A DNA stretch of 64,000 bases from contig NZ_LT900217.1 of the NCBI RefSeq assembly GCF_900199375.1, positions 2,666,001 through 2,730,000 on the forward strand. Direction: 5' to 3'. Source of the DNA: Gordonibacter urolithinfaciens (lineage in GTDB: Bacteria; Actinomycetota; Coriobacteriia; Coriobacteriales; Eggerthellaceae). Within the stretch, counting starts at the first letter, position 1. Each line of letters begins with the position of its first letter. This document shows positions 1-7,893 of this stretch, one piece after another. Both the position numbers and the translations under genes were made by a program. Under the pieces are notes generated by a model. That model saw nothing but the letters and a program-made list of their open reading frames with translations, made no database searches and was not told the origin of the DNA.

Positions 1-698
1 ACCCCTCCAAGAAGCGCACCATCGTGATGCGCGTGAAGGAGACGGCCGACGACTACCGCCTGTTCCCGGACCCGGACCTCGCGCCCTACGACCTGACCGA
101 CGAGTGGATCGACTCGGTGCGCGCCAAGCTCCCCGAGCTGCCCGACCAGAAGGCGGCCCGCTTCGAGGACGCGTTCGGGCTCTCCGCCTACGACGCGCGC
201 CACCTGGTGGAGCATCGCGAGACGGCCGACTTCTTTGAGGCGTGCATGGAGCTTGCCGGCGGCGACGCGGCCAAGCTGGCCAAGCCGGTGGCGAACCTCG
301 TGATCAACGACGTGACCGCCTATCTGAACGCCGCAGACGGCGTGAAGCTCGCCGACACGGCGCTCTCGCCCGCGCGCGCGGTGGCGCTCGTGAAGCTTGT
401 GGCTGCCGACGCCATCTCGTCCAAGCAAGGCAAGGAGGTGTTCGCCGCCATCCTCGAGGAGGACAAGGACCCGGAGGCCATCGTGGCCGAGCGCGGCATG
501 GAGCAGGTGTCGGACACCGGCGCCATCGAGGCCGTCGTGGACGCGGTGCTGGCCGCGAACCCCGACAAGGTGGCCCAGTACCAAGGCGGCAAGACCGGCC
601 TCATCGGCTTTTTCGTGGGCCAGTGCATGAAGGAGATGCGCGGCCAGGGCAATCCGAAGGTCATCAACGAGCTGCTCGTGCGTCAGCTTAACAGCTGA
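1..698 (+). CDS. gatB: Asp/Glu-tRNA amidotransferase subunit B, C-terminal part
   Basis: This is the 3' part of gatB; the reading frame is open from the window edge (frame starting at base 3) and ends with TGA at 696-698. GatB is the ammonia-accepting, tRNA-binding subunit of the GatCAB complex, which converts Glu-tRNA(Gln) or Asp-tRNA(Asn) to the amide in the cytoplasm. The visible part carries the family motif around KETADDYRLFPDPDL followed by the helical GatB/YqeY-type tail that binds the tRNA elbow. GatC and GatA would be expected upstream, outside the window. No terminator is evident before the next gene 66 bases downstream. The identification is secure; only the 5' part is missing. Confidence 0.93.
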   Translation, partial: PSKKRTIVMRVKETADDYRLFPDPDLAPYDLTDEWIDSVRAKLPELPDQKAARFEDAFGLSAYDARHLVEHRETADFFEACMELAGGDAAKLAKPVANLVINDVTAYLNAADGVKLADTALSPARAVALVKLVAADAISSKQGKEVFAAILEEDKDPEAIVAERGMEQVSDTGAIEAVVDAVLAANPDKVAQYQGGKTGLIGFFVGQCMKEMRGQGNPKVINELLVRQLNS

Positions 699-764
699 CG
701 CACGCGCTCGGCGCCTCTCGCTGATGTTACGAACGACCCGTGGGTCGAGGGGAAGGGGATTCCA

Positions 765-2279
765 ATGGACTTCAACGAATGGCTCGTCGGGTTCACCGGG
801 GAGTTGAGCGGGTTTTTGTACACGTACATCCTGCTGTTGCTGCTCGTGGTGGTGGGCGTGTACTTCACCATCCGCACGAAGGCGGTGCAGCTGCGCTACC
901 TCAAGGACATGTTCTCGCAGCTGACCGAGAAGAAGCACGTCCAGGGCGAGCGGTCCATCTCGTCGTTCCAGGCGCTCATGGTGTCCACGGCCTCGCGCGT
1001 GGGCACGGGCAACATCGCCGGCGTGGCCACGGCCATAGCAACCGGCGGTCCGGGTGCCGTGTTCTGGATGGGGCTCATGGCCATCATCGGCGCGGCGTCG
1101 GCGTTCGTGGAGTCCACGCTCGCGCAGATCTGGAAGGTGCGCGGCAAGGAGGGCGAGTTCCGCGGCGGTCCGGCCTACTACATCGAGCAGGCGCTCGGGA
1201 AGCGCTGGCTGGGCGTTTTGTTCGCCGTGCTGCTCATCCTGTGCTTCGCGTTCGGGTTCAACGGGCTGCAGGCCTTCAACGCCACGTCATCGCTCGAGTA
1301 CTACATCCCCGACTACGCAACGAACGGCACGGCCATCGCCTGCGGTATCGTGCTGGCGGTGATGACGGCGTTCGTCATCTTCGGCGGGGCGAAGCGCATC
1401 AGCGTCATCACCTCCATCATCGTGCCCATCATGGCCGTCGGCTACATCGGCATTGCGGTATGGACCACCATCGCCAATATCGGCGAGCTGCCGAAGGTAT
1501 TCGGCATGGTGTTTGCCTCGGCGTTCGACTTCCAGGCGATCTTCGGCGGCTTCGCGGGCTCCGTCGTGATGCTGGGCATCAAGCGCGGCCTGTACTCCAA
1601 CGAGGCCGGCATGGGCTCCGCGCCGAACGCGGCCGCCACGGCGAGCGTGTCGCACCCCTGCAAGCAGGGCCTCGTGCAGAGCCTGTCCGTGTACATCGAC
1701 ACGTTGCTCATCTGCACGTGCTCGGCCATGATGGTGCTCGTGTTCTACGTGCAGGACCCCGAGGCCGCCGCCGCGCTCAACGGCATGCCGCTCGTGCAGA
1801 TGGCGGTGAACAACTCGGTGGGAGAGGTCGGCATCCACTTCATCACGTTCGCCATCTTCGCCTTTGCGTTCTCCAGCCTCATCGGCAACTACTTCTACGC
1901 TGAGAACAACCTGCGCTTCATCAAGGGCAACAGCAGGGCGCTCTTGTTCGTGTTCCGGATCGTGTGCCTGGGCGTCATCTTCTACGGCGCGGTGAACAGC
2001 TTCGACCTTGCGTGGAACCTCGCCGACATCTTCATGGGCTTCATGGCCATGGTGAACCTTGTGGCCATCCTGCTTCTGGGGAAGTGGGCGCTCAAGGTGC
2101 TCGACGACTACACGGCGCAGCGCAAGGCCGGCAAGGACCCGGTGTTCGTGGCTGACCGCATCCCCGGGCTGCCGAAGACCGAGTGCTGGCACACCGAGAC
2201 GGTAGAGGATTTCGGCAAGCCCCCGGTGCAGGAGTACCTCGACGAGCAGATAGAGGTGGAGTACGCGGGGCTGAACTGA
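765..2279 (+). CDS. Sodium:alanine/glycine symporter, AGCS family
   Basis: A 504-residue inner-membrane protein of the AGCS (Na_Ala_symp) family, which imports alanine or glycine with sodium. The ATG is preceded by a GAGGGGAAGG ribosome-binding region. The sequence shows about ten to eleven hydrophobic helices. Family-typical stretches are FWMGLMAIIGAASAFVEST after the first helices (about residue 103) and GLYSNEAGMGSAPNAAATA in the middle (about residue 276). Length is close to the usual 450-550. It stands alone between gatB and a small membrane protein. Whether the substrate is alanine, glycine or another small amino acid cannot be read from the sequence. Confidence 0.93.
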   Translation: MDFNEWLVGFTGELSGFLYTYILLLLLVVVGVYFTIRTKAVQLRYLKDMFSQLTEKKHVQGERSISSFQALMVSTASRVGTGNIAGVATAIATGGPGAVFWMGLMAIIGAASAFVESTLAQIWKVRGKEGEFRGGPAYYIEQALGKRWLGVLFAVLLILCFAFGFNGLQAFNATSSLEYYIPDYATNGTAIACGIVLAVMTAFVIFGGAKRISVITSIIVPIMAVGYIGIAVWTTIANIGELPKVFGMVFASAFDFQAIFGGFAGSVVMLGIKRGLYSNEAGMGSAPNAAATASVSHPCKQGLVQSLSVYIDTLLICTCSAMMVLVFYVQDPEAAAALNGMPLVQMAVNNSVGEVGIHFITFAIFAFAFSSLIGNYFYAENNLRFIKGNSRALLFVFRIVCLGVIFYGAVNSFDLAWNLADIFMGFMAMVNLVAILLLGKWALKVLDDYTAQRKAGKDPVFVADRIPGLPKTECWHTETVEDFGKPPVQEYLDEQIEVEYAGLN

Positions 2280-2355
2280 CGGCGGCGCGCGTGTCCGGCA
2301 CCGGTTGCGTTCAGCGGCGGACGCGGGCGGCGGCAGGCGCGCGAGCGGCGACCTA

Positions 2356-2375
2356 GCGTTCCGGTAACGGAACGC
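2356..2375. repeat. Short dyad downstream of the symporter
   Basis: GCGTTCCG and CGGAACGC form a perfect 8-bp inverted repeat around a GTAA loop. There is no T-run after it, so it is a poor intrinsic terminator. It could be a Rho-related 3' structure or an operator for the small gene that follows; neither is established. Confidence 0.3.
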
Positions 2376-2402
2376 CAACGCCCGGCGCTCGATGCGCCGA
2401 CG

Positions 2403-2411
2403 TGGTAGGAT
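2403..2411 (+). promoter_or_regulatory. Possible extended -10 promoter for the small membrane protein
   Basis: TGG followed by TAGGAT matches an extended -10 element, with no clear -35 box. It lies 55 bases before the ATG at 2466. The match is weak on its own. Confidence 0.3.
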
Positions 2412-2465
2412 GGCAGGAAACGCGGAAGAGCGCCAGGCAGTGTGTGCTCGAGGGAAGGGGACGGC

Positions 2466-2750
2466 ATGGCAGACGAGAACCGACGCGCGGGCGACTGGCA
2501 GCGCAAGGACCTGCGGCAGAACGCGAACGACCTGGTGGAGGACCCCAACCCGAAGAAGTGGCACCAGCAGACGTTCTGGATCGTGTTCTTCCTGCTCGTC
2601 TTCTGGCCGGTGGGCATCGTGCTGGTGTGGCGGAGCGGTTGGCACTTGGCGGCCAAGGTGCTCGCAAGCGTGTACGTGGTCGTGGCCGTGTACTTCTCCT
2701 ACAACATGTTCCTCACCGTGCAGGCGATGCAGGCTGCCGGCATGGCGTAG
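2466..2750 (+). CDS. Small two-helix membrane protein, unknown function
   Basis: A 94-residue protein. The ATG at 2466 was chosen over an upstream in-frame start because GAGGGAAGGGG lies just ahead of it. The N-terminal ~35 residues are hydrophilic and charged (about residues 5-33), then two hydrophobic helices follow at roughly 37-56 and 64-85, so it should sit in the cytoplasmic membrane with its N-terminal tail in the cytoplasm. No catalytic motif or known domain is recognised. It is followed by a strong terminator and faces the convergent exported-protein gene, so it is probably monocistronic. Confidence 0.75.
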   Translation: MADENRRAGDWQRKDLRQNANDLVEDPNPKKWHQQTFWIVFFLLVFWPVGIVLVWRSGWHLAAKVLASVYVVVAVYFSYNMFLTVQAMQAAGMA

Positions 2751-2840
2751 CGCCGCATTCGCTCCACATGCAGGCGGGCTCAAGGATTCGCTCGCTGGGA
2801 TTCGCTCGCTGCTCTGGCTAAAGCGAGCTTTGCGTGAGCG

Positions 2841-2880
2841 AAGGCGGGATCCGGCGTGCCGGATCCCGCCTTTCTGGGTT
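2841..2880. terminator. Strong intrinsic terminator between convergent genes
   Basis: AAGGCGGGATCCGGC (2841-2855) pairs perfectly with 2858-2872 across a two-base gap, giving a 15-bp GC-rich stem, followed on the plus strand by TTTCTGGGTTT. It lies between the ends of two convergent genes (2750 plus, 2891 minus) and probably serves the plus-strand gene best, since the T-rich side is on that strand. Confidence 0.8.
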
Positions 2881-2890
2881 TCGGCGCGTC

Positions 2891-5800
2891 CTAGACCATC
2901 CCCCTTCTCTCGTACTTCGTCTCCGAGGTGCACCAGGGCCAGACGTCATGGAGGTAGCCCCAGCCATAGCCCACCCAGTACACGCTTTCATGCCGTGCGG
3001 CTGTTACGCCGCGCAGTACCCGGGATGCTTTGATGTCGTACACGTCTACCGAAACGGTGCGCACGTGGCGAACGGCTAGCTGGTCGCTCACCTTGTTGTA
3101 GCTCGCATCGCTTACCACCACATGGGCGGGCGGCGCTTCCTTGCTCTTCCACTGCACGAGCGGTTTCGGACGCCCCTTGGGGGAGTCGCCGGTATGGGTG
3201 TTTTCGGTGCGGACCGCTAGCATGGTGAAGCCTAGCGCGCGCAGTTCGCTGAAGATGTTGCTTGCGTCGCTCATGTCCAGCCCGTAGTCGTGAAGGGGCT
3301 TTTGGCTGTACTTGATCTTTCGAACCTGGGGCAGGTTCGCTTCCATCTGCTGCCATTGAGCCAGATTGAGCTCGCCGGTGAACGAGTACATCAGAACATC
3401 GTCGCGCTCCACGCTCTTCCCGAACGAGGCGTTTCCGAAGTATGCATCGTCGTACATGCGGCCAGAAAGCGGGCCGGTGTGGTTGTCGAGCGAATACACA
3501 TGCTCGTTGATCAAGCAGCGTATTTTTTTGTTCGCAAGCGGCTCGGTGGCTTGGCGCAGCGGGGACTTCTGGAACTTTTCCTTATAGGTCATAGAGTCTT
3601 GGTCCCATACGCGCTCCCGTTGCCCAACAAGCTTCTTCAGCACCTGATCGGCCTGTTTCCTGAGGTCTTCTTTGGCGAGCGTGGCGTTGAGCTTCTCGGC
3701 GTCGGTGCCGGTGCCCTCGACGGTCGAAAGGTAGGCCATGGACGACAGGTAGCCGTACAGGTACGAGGTGATCATGCAGCCCAGGTACACGTCTTTGATC
3801 TCGAAGGTTTCCGGATCCCAGTTGTAGTACGTTTCGATCCAGTTATAGTAGTCGCTCACCACGTCTTTGGTGCCGGTTCCCGTGATCATGCTGCCCAGGT
3901 TCACCGTATCGGCGTACACGGTGGTGTTGAGCAGCCCGTTTTTGGCGTCGATGGCCTGCTTGAAGCTCGTCAGCGTCTTCTGGTTCTCTTCCGTCAACTC
4001 TTCGAACGTCGCCGCATCAAAGCCGCCGTTCGCCAGCTCTTCCTCTGTCATGGTGCCGATGGTGGCCGTGTACAGGGTTCCGTAGCTGTTCAGGTGGTCC
4101 ATGAGCCACTTCACCTGGTACCAGTCCGACTCGAAGCCGCCGCGCTTGTCGATGGCGCGCAGCTGGATAGCCAGGTTGTCAACGCTGGTTTCCATGCGCG
4201 TGAGCTGGCCCTTCATCTGATTCAGCTCGTCAAGCACGTCCTTGATGTCGTATTGGGGGCCGGTTTCCAGCAGCGCGGCGATGATACCCAGGATCTGCGA
4301 GATGCCCTGGCCGATGTTGGATGGGTCGGACGAGCAGAAGTAGCTGATAGCCGAAACCAGCTTCTCCAGCACCTCGAACACCGTTTTCGCGGTGCGCATG
4401 TCATCCTCTTGGCTGTAAAGCGCCGTTCCGCCCACGATGCTGGCCAGCGATTCGTCGGAGAGGTTGACGGCGCAAGGTCCCTGGGCGATGCCCAGCTTGT
4501 TGAGCACCACGCCGTCGGCCAGGTCGACCTCGTGACCGCACATGAGCTGCGTCATCTCTTCGAGGAACTGCTCGTTGGCCTGCTCTTTGGCAAGGCCGCT
4601 CTCAGTGTAGGCGCCGTACCAGCTTTTCACCGTTTCGGCGTCGATGCCGAAATCGAAGTCGAAGCCGTTCTCGCGCACGTCGGTGAACACCACGGCTCCG
4701 GGATTGCCTTCCAGGATGCCGGCGTCTCCGGTTTCGCCGAGGCCGTAATCCGGGGGAAGGGTGGGGGCCTGGCCCGGCAGGGTGATCTGGGAGTTGCCGG
4801 TCCGGTTGAAATCGGTGATCTTCACGCTGCCGTCCAGCGCGCTGAACTCAACCGTGTTGTGCACGGTCAAGGAGCCATCCTGGTTTTCCGTGACGCTTTT
4901 AGCCTTCACGGTGCCGTACGGAACGGCTGCTGCGGCACCGGCGGTGGAGACGGCGTCTTCGGTGGCCTCGTCTCCGTCGTAGTAAGAGGGGTGCGCGATG
5001 GCGACAGGTGCCTCCCCTTCAAGGGCGATTGGATCGACGGCAAGCTGGTCGTCGGCATCGAGGGCGGCGGACAGCGCCTTGAACTGGTTGAGCGGCGTGT
5101 CGGCGGTTGCCGCTACGGCAAGGGTGCCGCGCGTCGCGTCGTTCGCGTCGACGGCGAACGACGTTGCGGACAAAGACGGGTCGGCGAAGGAGAAGTGCCC
5201 AGCCTGCGCGTCGGAAGAGAATCGCCCGTTTTCGAGCGAGACGGGGAAGGTGAACGTGTCGTCCTCGTAGAAGCCTTCGGCAACGTGGAACGTGACGAGG
5301 GCTTCCTCGGCGGCCAGCGTGGCTTCGCCGCTTGCGGCGGCGTTGGAGAACGATCCCGGGCCGAAGACCATGACTCCTCGTGCGCCCGGTGCGCCAAGGT
5401 CGCCCCCAAGGGTGACGGCAAGGGCCGACCCTTCGGTGCCGTCGAGCATCGTCGCAGTGCCGACATGCTCAACGGCAGTGACGGACAAGCCCTGGAAATC
5501 ACCGTCGAGCGAGATGGCGTCGAGCGGCAGCTCGTCGGCGAAGGGCAGGTCGGACACCAGGTTGATCCGAGCGCGTTTCGCGTTTGCCGAGGCTGCTGCC
5601 CCGCCGATCACTTCCACGTTCGCCTGGGAGAACGCGGCTTCCTGGTCGGTGGACCCCACCGTGAGCATGGCGGCTACGGTGGCGCCCGGCGCGGTGCAGG
5701 TTGCAGAACCTTCGAGCGTGAACGAGGTCACCGCGGCCTGCTCGCCCTCCTCGTCGGCGTGGGCTTCGCGCGGCACCAGGGGCGCCAGGCCCGCTACGAG

Positions 5801-6346
5801 CACGACGCCCATGAGCGCACCCATGGTCCCCTTTGCCCGGCGGCTGCGCGCCTGCTTGCGCGAGAACGTGGAGGCCGCCAGCGCGATGAAGCCCGCAGCC
5901 GCTGCGGCCGCCAGCGCGATGCCGACGGCGTTCCCCTTGTCGCCCGTGGGCGCAAGCCGCTTGAACAGGGAAGGTTCAAACAACACGTTCAGCTTCAGCT
6001 CGATCGTTTCGCCGGCTGCCAACGTGTCGGCCCCGCGAGCCGTGGCATCGCCGTCGCGAGCCAGTTTCACGCCCTGCGGCAGATGGGCTTCCAGTCGCAC
6101 CTTGTTCCAAGCGATGGGCGTGTCGTTCGTAACGGAGAATGCGACGACGGCCTGATCTCCGGGTTTGTATGCGTCCCTGTCGAAAGAGCCGACGATCTTC
6201 GGGATGGGAGGGTTGTCGGCCCCTGCTTCCTCGGCTTGCGCATGCGCGGGAAGGATGCAGGCGGCAGCGATCAGGAGCGCGGCTATCGCCAGGAGGCGGA
6301 CCGCTGCGAAGGGGGTCTTGGTACGGGATAGCGCTTGGCGTGCCAT
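2891..6346 (-). CDS. Large exported protein with internal LAPTG sorting-like signal and helical C-terminal region
   Basis: A predicted 1151-residue cell-surface protein. The ATG complement at 6344-6346 was chosen over a start 80 codons upstream because an ACGAGG ribosome-binding site precedes it and a clear signal peptide follows (residues 1-38, ending AHAQA). Residues 45-130 resemble an immunoglobulin-like adhesin or DUF11-type domain. Residues 131-170 read LAPTGD, a hydrophobic helix and a basic cluster ending SRKQARSRR, the layout of a cell-wall sorting signal. A second signal-like helix follows and ends AHA before DEEGEQ (about residue 197). About 950 more residues follow: beta-rich to ~570, then helical, with an apparent coiled coil near 697-735. 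No enzyme motif is recognised. It is flanked by a terminator and looks monocistronic. The function is unknown. Confidence 0.8.
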   Translation of the reverse strand: MARQALSRTKTPFAAVRLLAIAALLIAAACILPAHAQAEEAGADNPPIPKIVGSFDRDAYKPGDQAVVAFSVTNDTPIAWNKVRLEAHLPQGVKLARDGDATARGADTLAAGETIELKLNVLFEPSLFKRLAPTGDKGNAVGIALAAAAAAGFIALAASTFSRKQARSRRAKGTMGALMGVVLVAGLAPLVPREAHADEEGEQAAVTSFTLEGSATCTAPGATVAAMLTVGSTDQEAAFSQANVEVIGGAAASANAKRARINLVSDLPFADELPLDAISLDGDFQGLSVTAVEHVGTATMLDGTEGSALAVTLGGDLGAPGARGVMVFGPGSFSNAAASGEATLAAEEALVTFHVAEGFYEDDTFTFPVSLENGRFSSDAQAGHFSFADPSLSATSFAVDANDATRGTLAVAATADTPLNQFKALSAALDADDQLAVDPIALEGEAPVAIAHPSYYDGDEATEDAVSTAGAAAAVPYGTVKAKSVTENQDGSLTVHNTVEFSALDGSVKITDFNRTGNSQITLPGQAPTLPPDYGLGETGDAGILEGNPGAVVFTDVRENGFDFDFGIDAETVKSWYGAYTESGLAKEQANEQFLEEMTQLMCGHEVDLADGVVLNKLGIAQGPCAVNLSDESLASIVGGTALYSQEDDMRTAKTVFEVLEKLVSAISYFCSSDPSNIGQGISQILGIIAALLETGPQYDIKDVLDELNQMKGQLTRMETSVDNLAIQLRAIDKRGGFESDWYQVKWLMDHLNSYGTLYTATIGTMTEEELANGGFDAATFEELTEENQKTLTSFKQAIDAKNGLLNTTVYADTVNLGSMITGTGTKDVVSDYYNWIETYYNWDPETFEIKDVYLGCMITSYLYGYLSSMAYLSTVEGTGTDAEKLNATLAKEDLRKQADQVLKKLVGQRERVWDQDSMTYKEKFQKSPLRQATEPLANKKIRCLINEHVYSLDNHTGPLSGRMYDDAYFGNASFGKSVERDDVLMYSFTGELNLAQWQQMEANLPQVRKIKYSQKPLHDYGLDMSDASNIFSELRALGFTMLAVRTENTHTGDSPKGRPKPLVQWKSKEAPPAHVVVSDASYNKVSDQLAVRHVRTVSVDVYDIKASRVLRGVTAARHESVYWVGYGWGYLHDVWPWCTSETKYERRGMV

Positions 6347-6404
6347 GGTGCCTCGTTTCTGCGGGAGGGGACGGGTTGTTCCTCGGCTTGCACACGACGA
6401 TGCC

Positions 6405-6410
6405 AGTATA
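6405..6410 (-). promoter_or_regulatory. Possible -10 box of the exported-protein gene
   Basis: On the minus strand TATACT lies 59 bases upstream of the ATG at 6346. No convincing -35 box is seen at the right distance. The remainder of the 290-base divergent gap (6347-6636) shows no other element I can support. Confidence 0.3.
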
Positions 6411-6636
6411 GAGCGGTGCTCCCAGAGGGGGATACGGCCCTTCGAAGGCGGTCGCGCCCCCTGCGAAACCGGCTGCGCGGCAATCGCCGGCGGCTGGCGG
6501 TATTCGCCGCGTGCCGTCGGCTTCTGTGCGGATTCCGGCCCTTTCGCCGCATTCCCCCGCCGCCAATGCTCCTCGTGCGCTATCATTCTCCTCGAAACCT
6601 GACGGGATGCATAGCAGTTAACGCGAGGTCACTTAT

Positions 6637-7554
6637 ATGGACAACATCGAAACCGGCCGTGCGGCCGTGCTGGCTGGGCACGGCTGCGACGAGGACGGAC
6701 CCTACCTGCTGGTGAACGACCGCGTGCGCAACGTGCAGGTGCGCGTGGGCGTGCGGGGACGCACGTTCTCGCTGCGACGCCTGCCCGTGCGCCGCTGCGT
6801 GGGGCGCCACGACCTGGAGACCCACGCCAAGATGCCGTGCCCGCTGGACGTGGAGCTGCCGCCCGAGTCCAAGGTCACGGTGTGCCCGGCCTGCCAGGAG
6901 GCAACCGGGTTCAATCCCTCGTTCTACAACACGGACTTCGTCTCCCCGCAGCAGCGCGCCTACAACGCGGAACCGCATATCGCCTATCTGGCGTACTTCT
7001 CGCCGGCGCATGTGAAGGCGGGCATCACGGGCGCATCGCGCGGCGTCCGCCGCCTGCTGGAGCAGGGGGCGCGGGCAGGGCGCATCGTCGGGCGGTTCGA
7101 CGATGCCTACGCGGCGCGCGAGCTGGAGGCGGCGCTCTGCGCGCAGCCCGGCATCGCCGAGACCATGCGCGCGTCCAAGAAGGCCGACCTGCTGGCGAAC
7201 GAGCGCTTCGACGCCGCCGAGGCCGTCTCCGTGCTCGACCGCGAGACCGCGCGCCTCGCGCAGGTGGAGGCCGTGGTGCGCGCCGGGTTCGCGCCCGAGC
7301 CGGTACAGGACTTCTCGCCCTACTACTTCGGCGGGCCCTCGCCCTCATGCGACGACCTCCAGCAGCCGGATGGCGCGCGCGACGTGTGCGGCGGCCGCTG
7401 CATCGGCATGGTGGGCAGCGCCATCGTGTTCGAACAGGGCGGCGCGAGCTTCGTCGTGTGCCTGAAAGACTGGGAGTCGCACGAGGTGGAGCTCGTGGAG
7501 AACGAGGTGCTGTGCACCTACGATTTCGCTCCCCAGCAGATGTCGCTGCTGTAG
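6637..7554 (+). CDS. DUF2797 family protein
   Basis: A 305-residue cytoplasmic protein of the DUF2797 family, whose biochemical role is not established. Recognisable points are a basic N-terminal beta-rich region, a cysteine/histidine-rich part (CVGRHDLETHAKMPCPLD, then VCPACQE near residue 87) that could hold a metal, and the central segment AYLAYFSPAHVKAGITGASRG, where the family has a GIY-YIG-like look. The C-terminal third contains DVCGGRCIGMVGSAIVF. The ATG was taken because an ACGCGAGG stretch lies upstream. It stands alone, divergent from the exported-protein gene and separated from the histidine operon by 339 bases. Confidence 0.75.
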   Translation: MDNIETGRAAVLAGHGCDEDGPYLLVNDRVRNVQVRVGVRGRTFSLRRLPVRRCVGRHDLETHAKMPCPLDVELPPESKVTVCPACQEATGFNPSFYNTDFVSPQQRAYNAEPHIAYLAYFSPAHVKAGITGASRGVRRLLEQGARAGRIVGRFDDAYAARELEAALCAQPGIAETMRASKKADLLANERFDAAEAVSVLDRETARLAQVEAVVRAGFAPEPVQDFSPYYFGGPSPSCDDLQQPDGARDVCGGRCIGMVGSAIVFEQGGASFVVCLKDWESHEVELVENEVLCTYDFAPQQMSLL

Positions 7555-7893
7555 GGGAGCAGGGCCGCGCCCTCGATGGGTGGTGGCCGCACGCCGTTCG
7601 TCCATGCTCTCTTGCTCGGTGATTCTCGCTGCGGGCTTGATTTCCTATTGCTTTATCACTCTACTGTGCTAAAGTATAGCGACGCGATGCAGAACGGCCC
7701 GCTTGCTGCCGCAGGCGCATGAGTCGGTGGTATCATCGGGTCGAATCGCCGCGATGAAGGCCGCAGCGACGGATGCGGAACCGCTTCTCGCCCCCGAGCC
7801 CGCCCGGCGCTCGGCCGGCGAAGCCGAAGAGGTGGAGCCCGGCATCCTGGCTGCGTCGTATTGGAGAACCGCGAGGGAAAGAAGCGCGAACCT
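7555..7893 (+). promoter_or_regulatory. Leader region of the histidine operon
   Basis: This 339-base gap holds a good promoter (listed separately) and about 220 bases of leader. An ATG at 7754 opens a 47-codon frame that ends in TGA at 7895-7897, overlapping the hisZG start codon by ATGA. It has no histidine run and no visible ribosome-binding site, so it is not a classical his attenuator peptide and may be chance. I looked for a T-box (the GGTGGNACCGCG antiterminator element); only the loose TTGGAGAACCGCGAGG just before the start codon is there, which is not enough to call one. Confidence 0.3.
7648..7675 (+). promoter_or_regulatory. Probable promoter of the histidine operon
   Basis: TTGCTT (7648-7653), a 16-bp spacer, then TAAAGT (7670-7675) preceded by TGC, an extended -10. 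It lies in a locally AT-rich patch about 220 bases before hisZG. Confidence 0.5.

Noticed and set aside
3290-6331. Long open frame (about 1000 codons) on the plus strand opposite the exported-protein gene
   Set aside because: The minus strand has a signal peptide, ribosome-binding site and domain structure; the opposite frame is V/G/R/H-rich with no motif, as expected from codon bias in GC-rich DNA.
7840-7893. Possible T-box riboswitch in front of hisZG
   Set aside because: Only a loose GGAGAACCGCG is present; no convincing specifier loop, stem I or complete antiterminator could be found.
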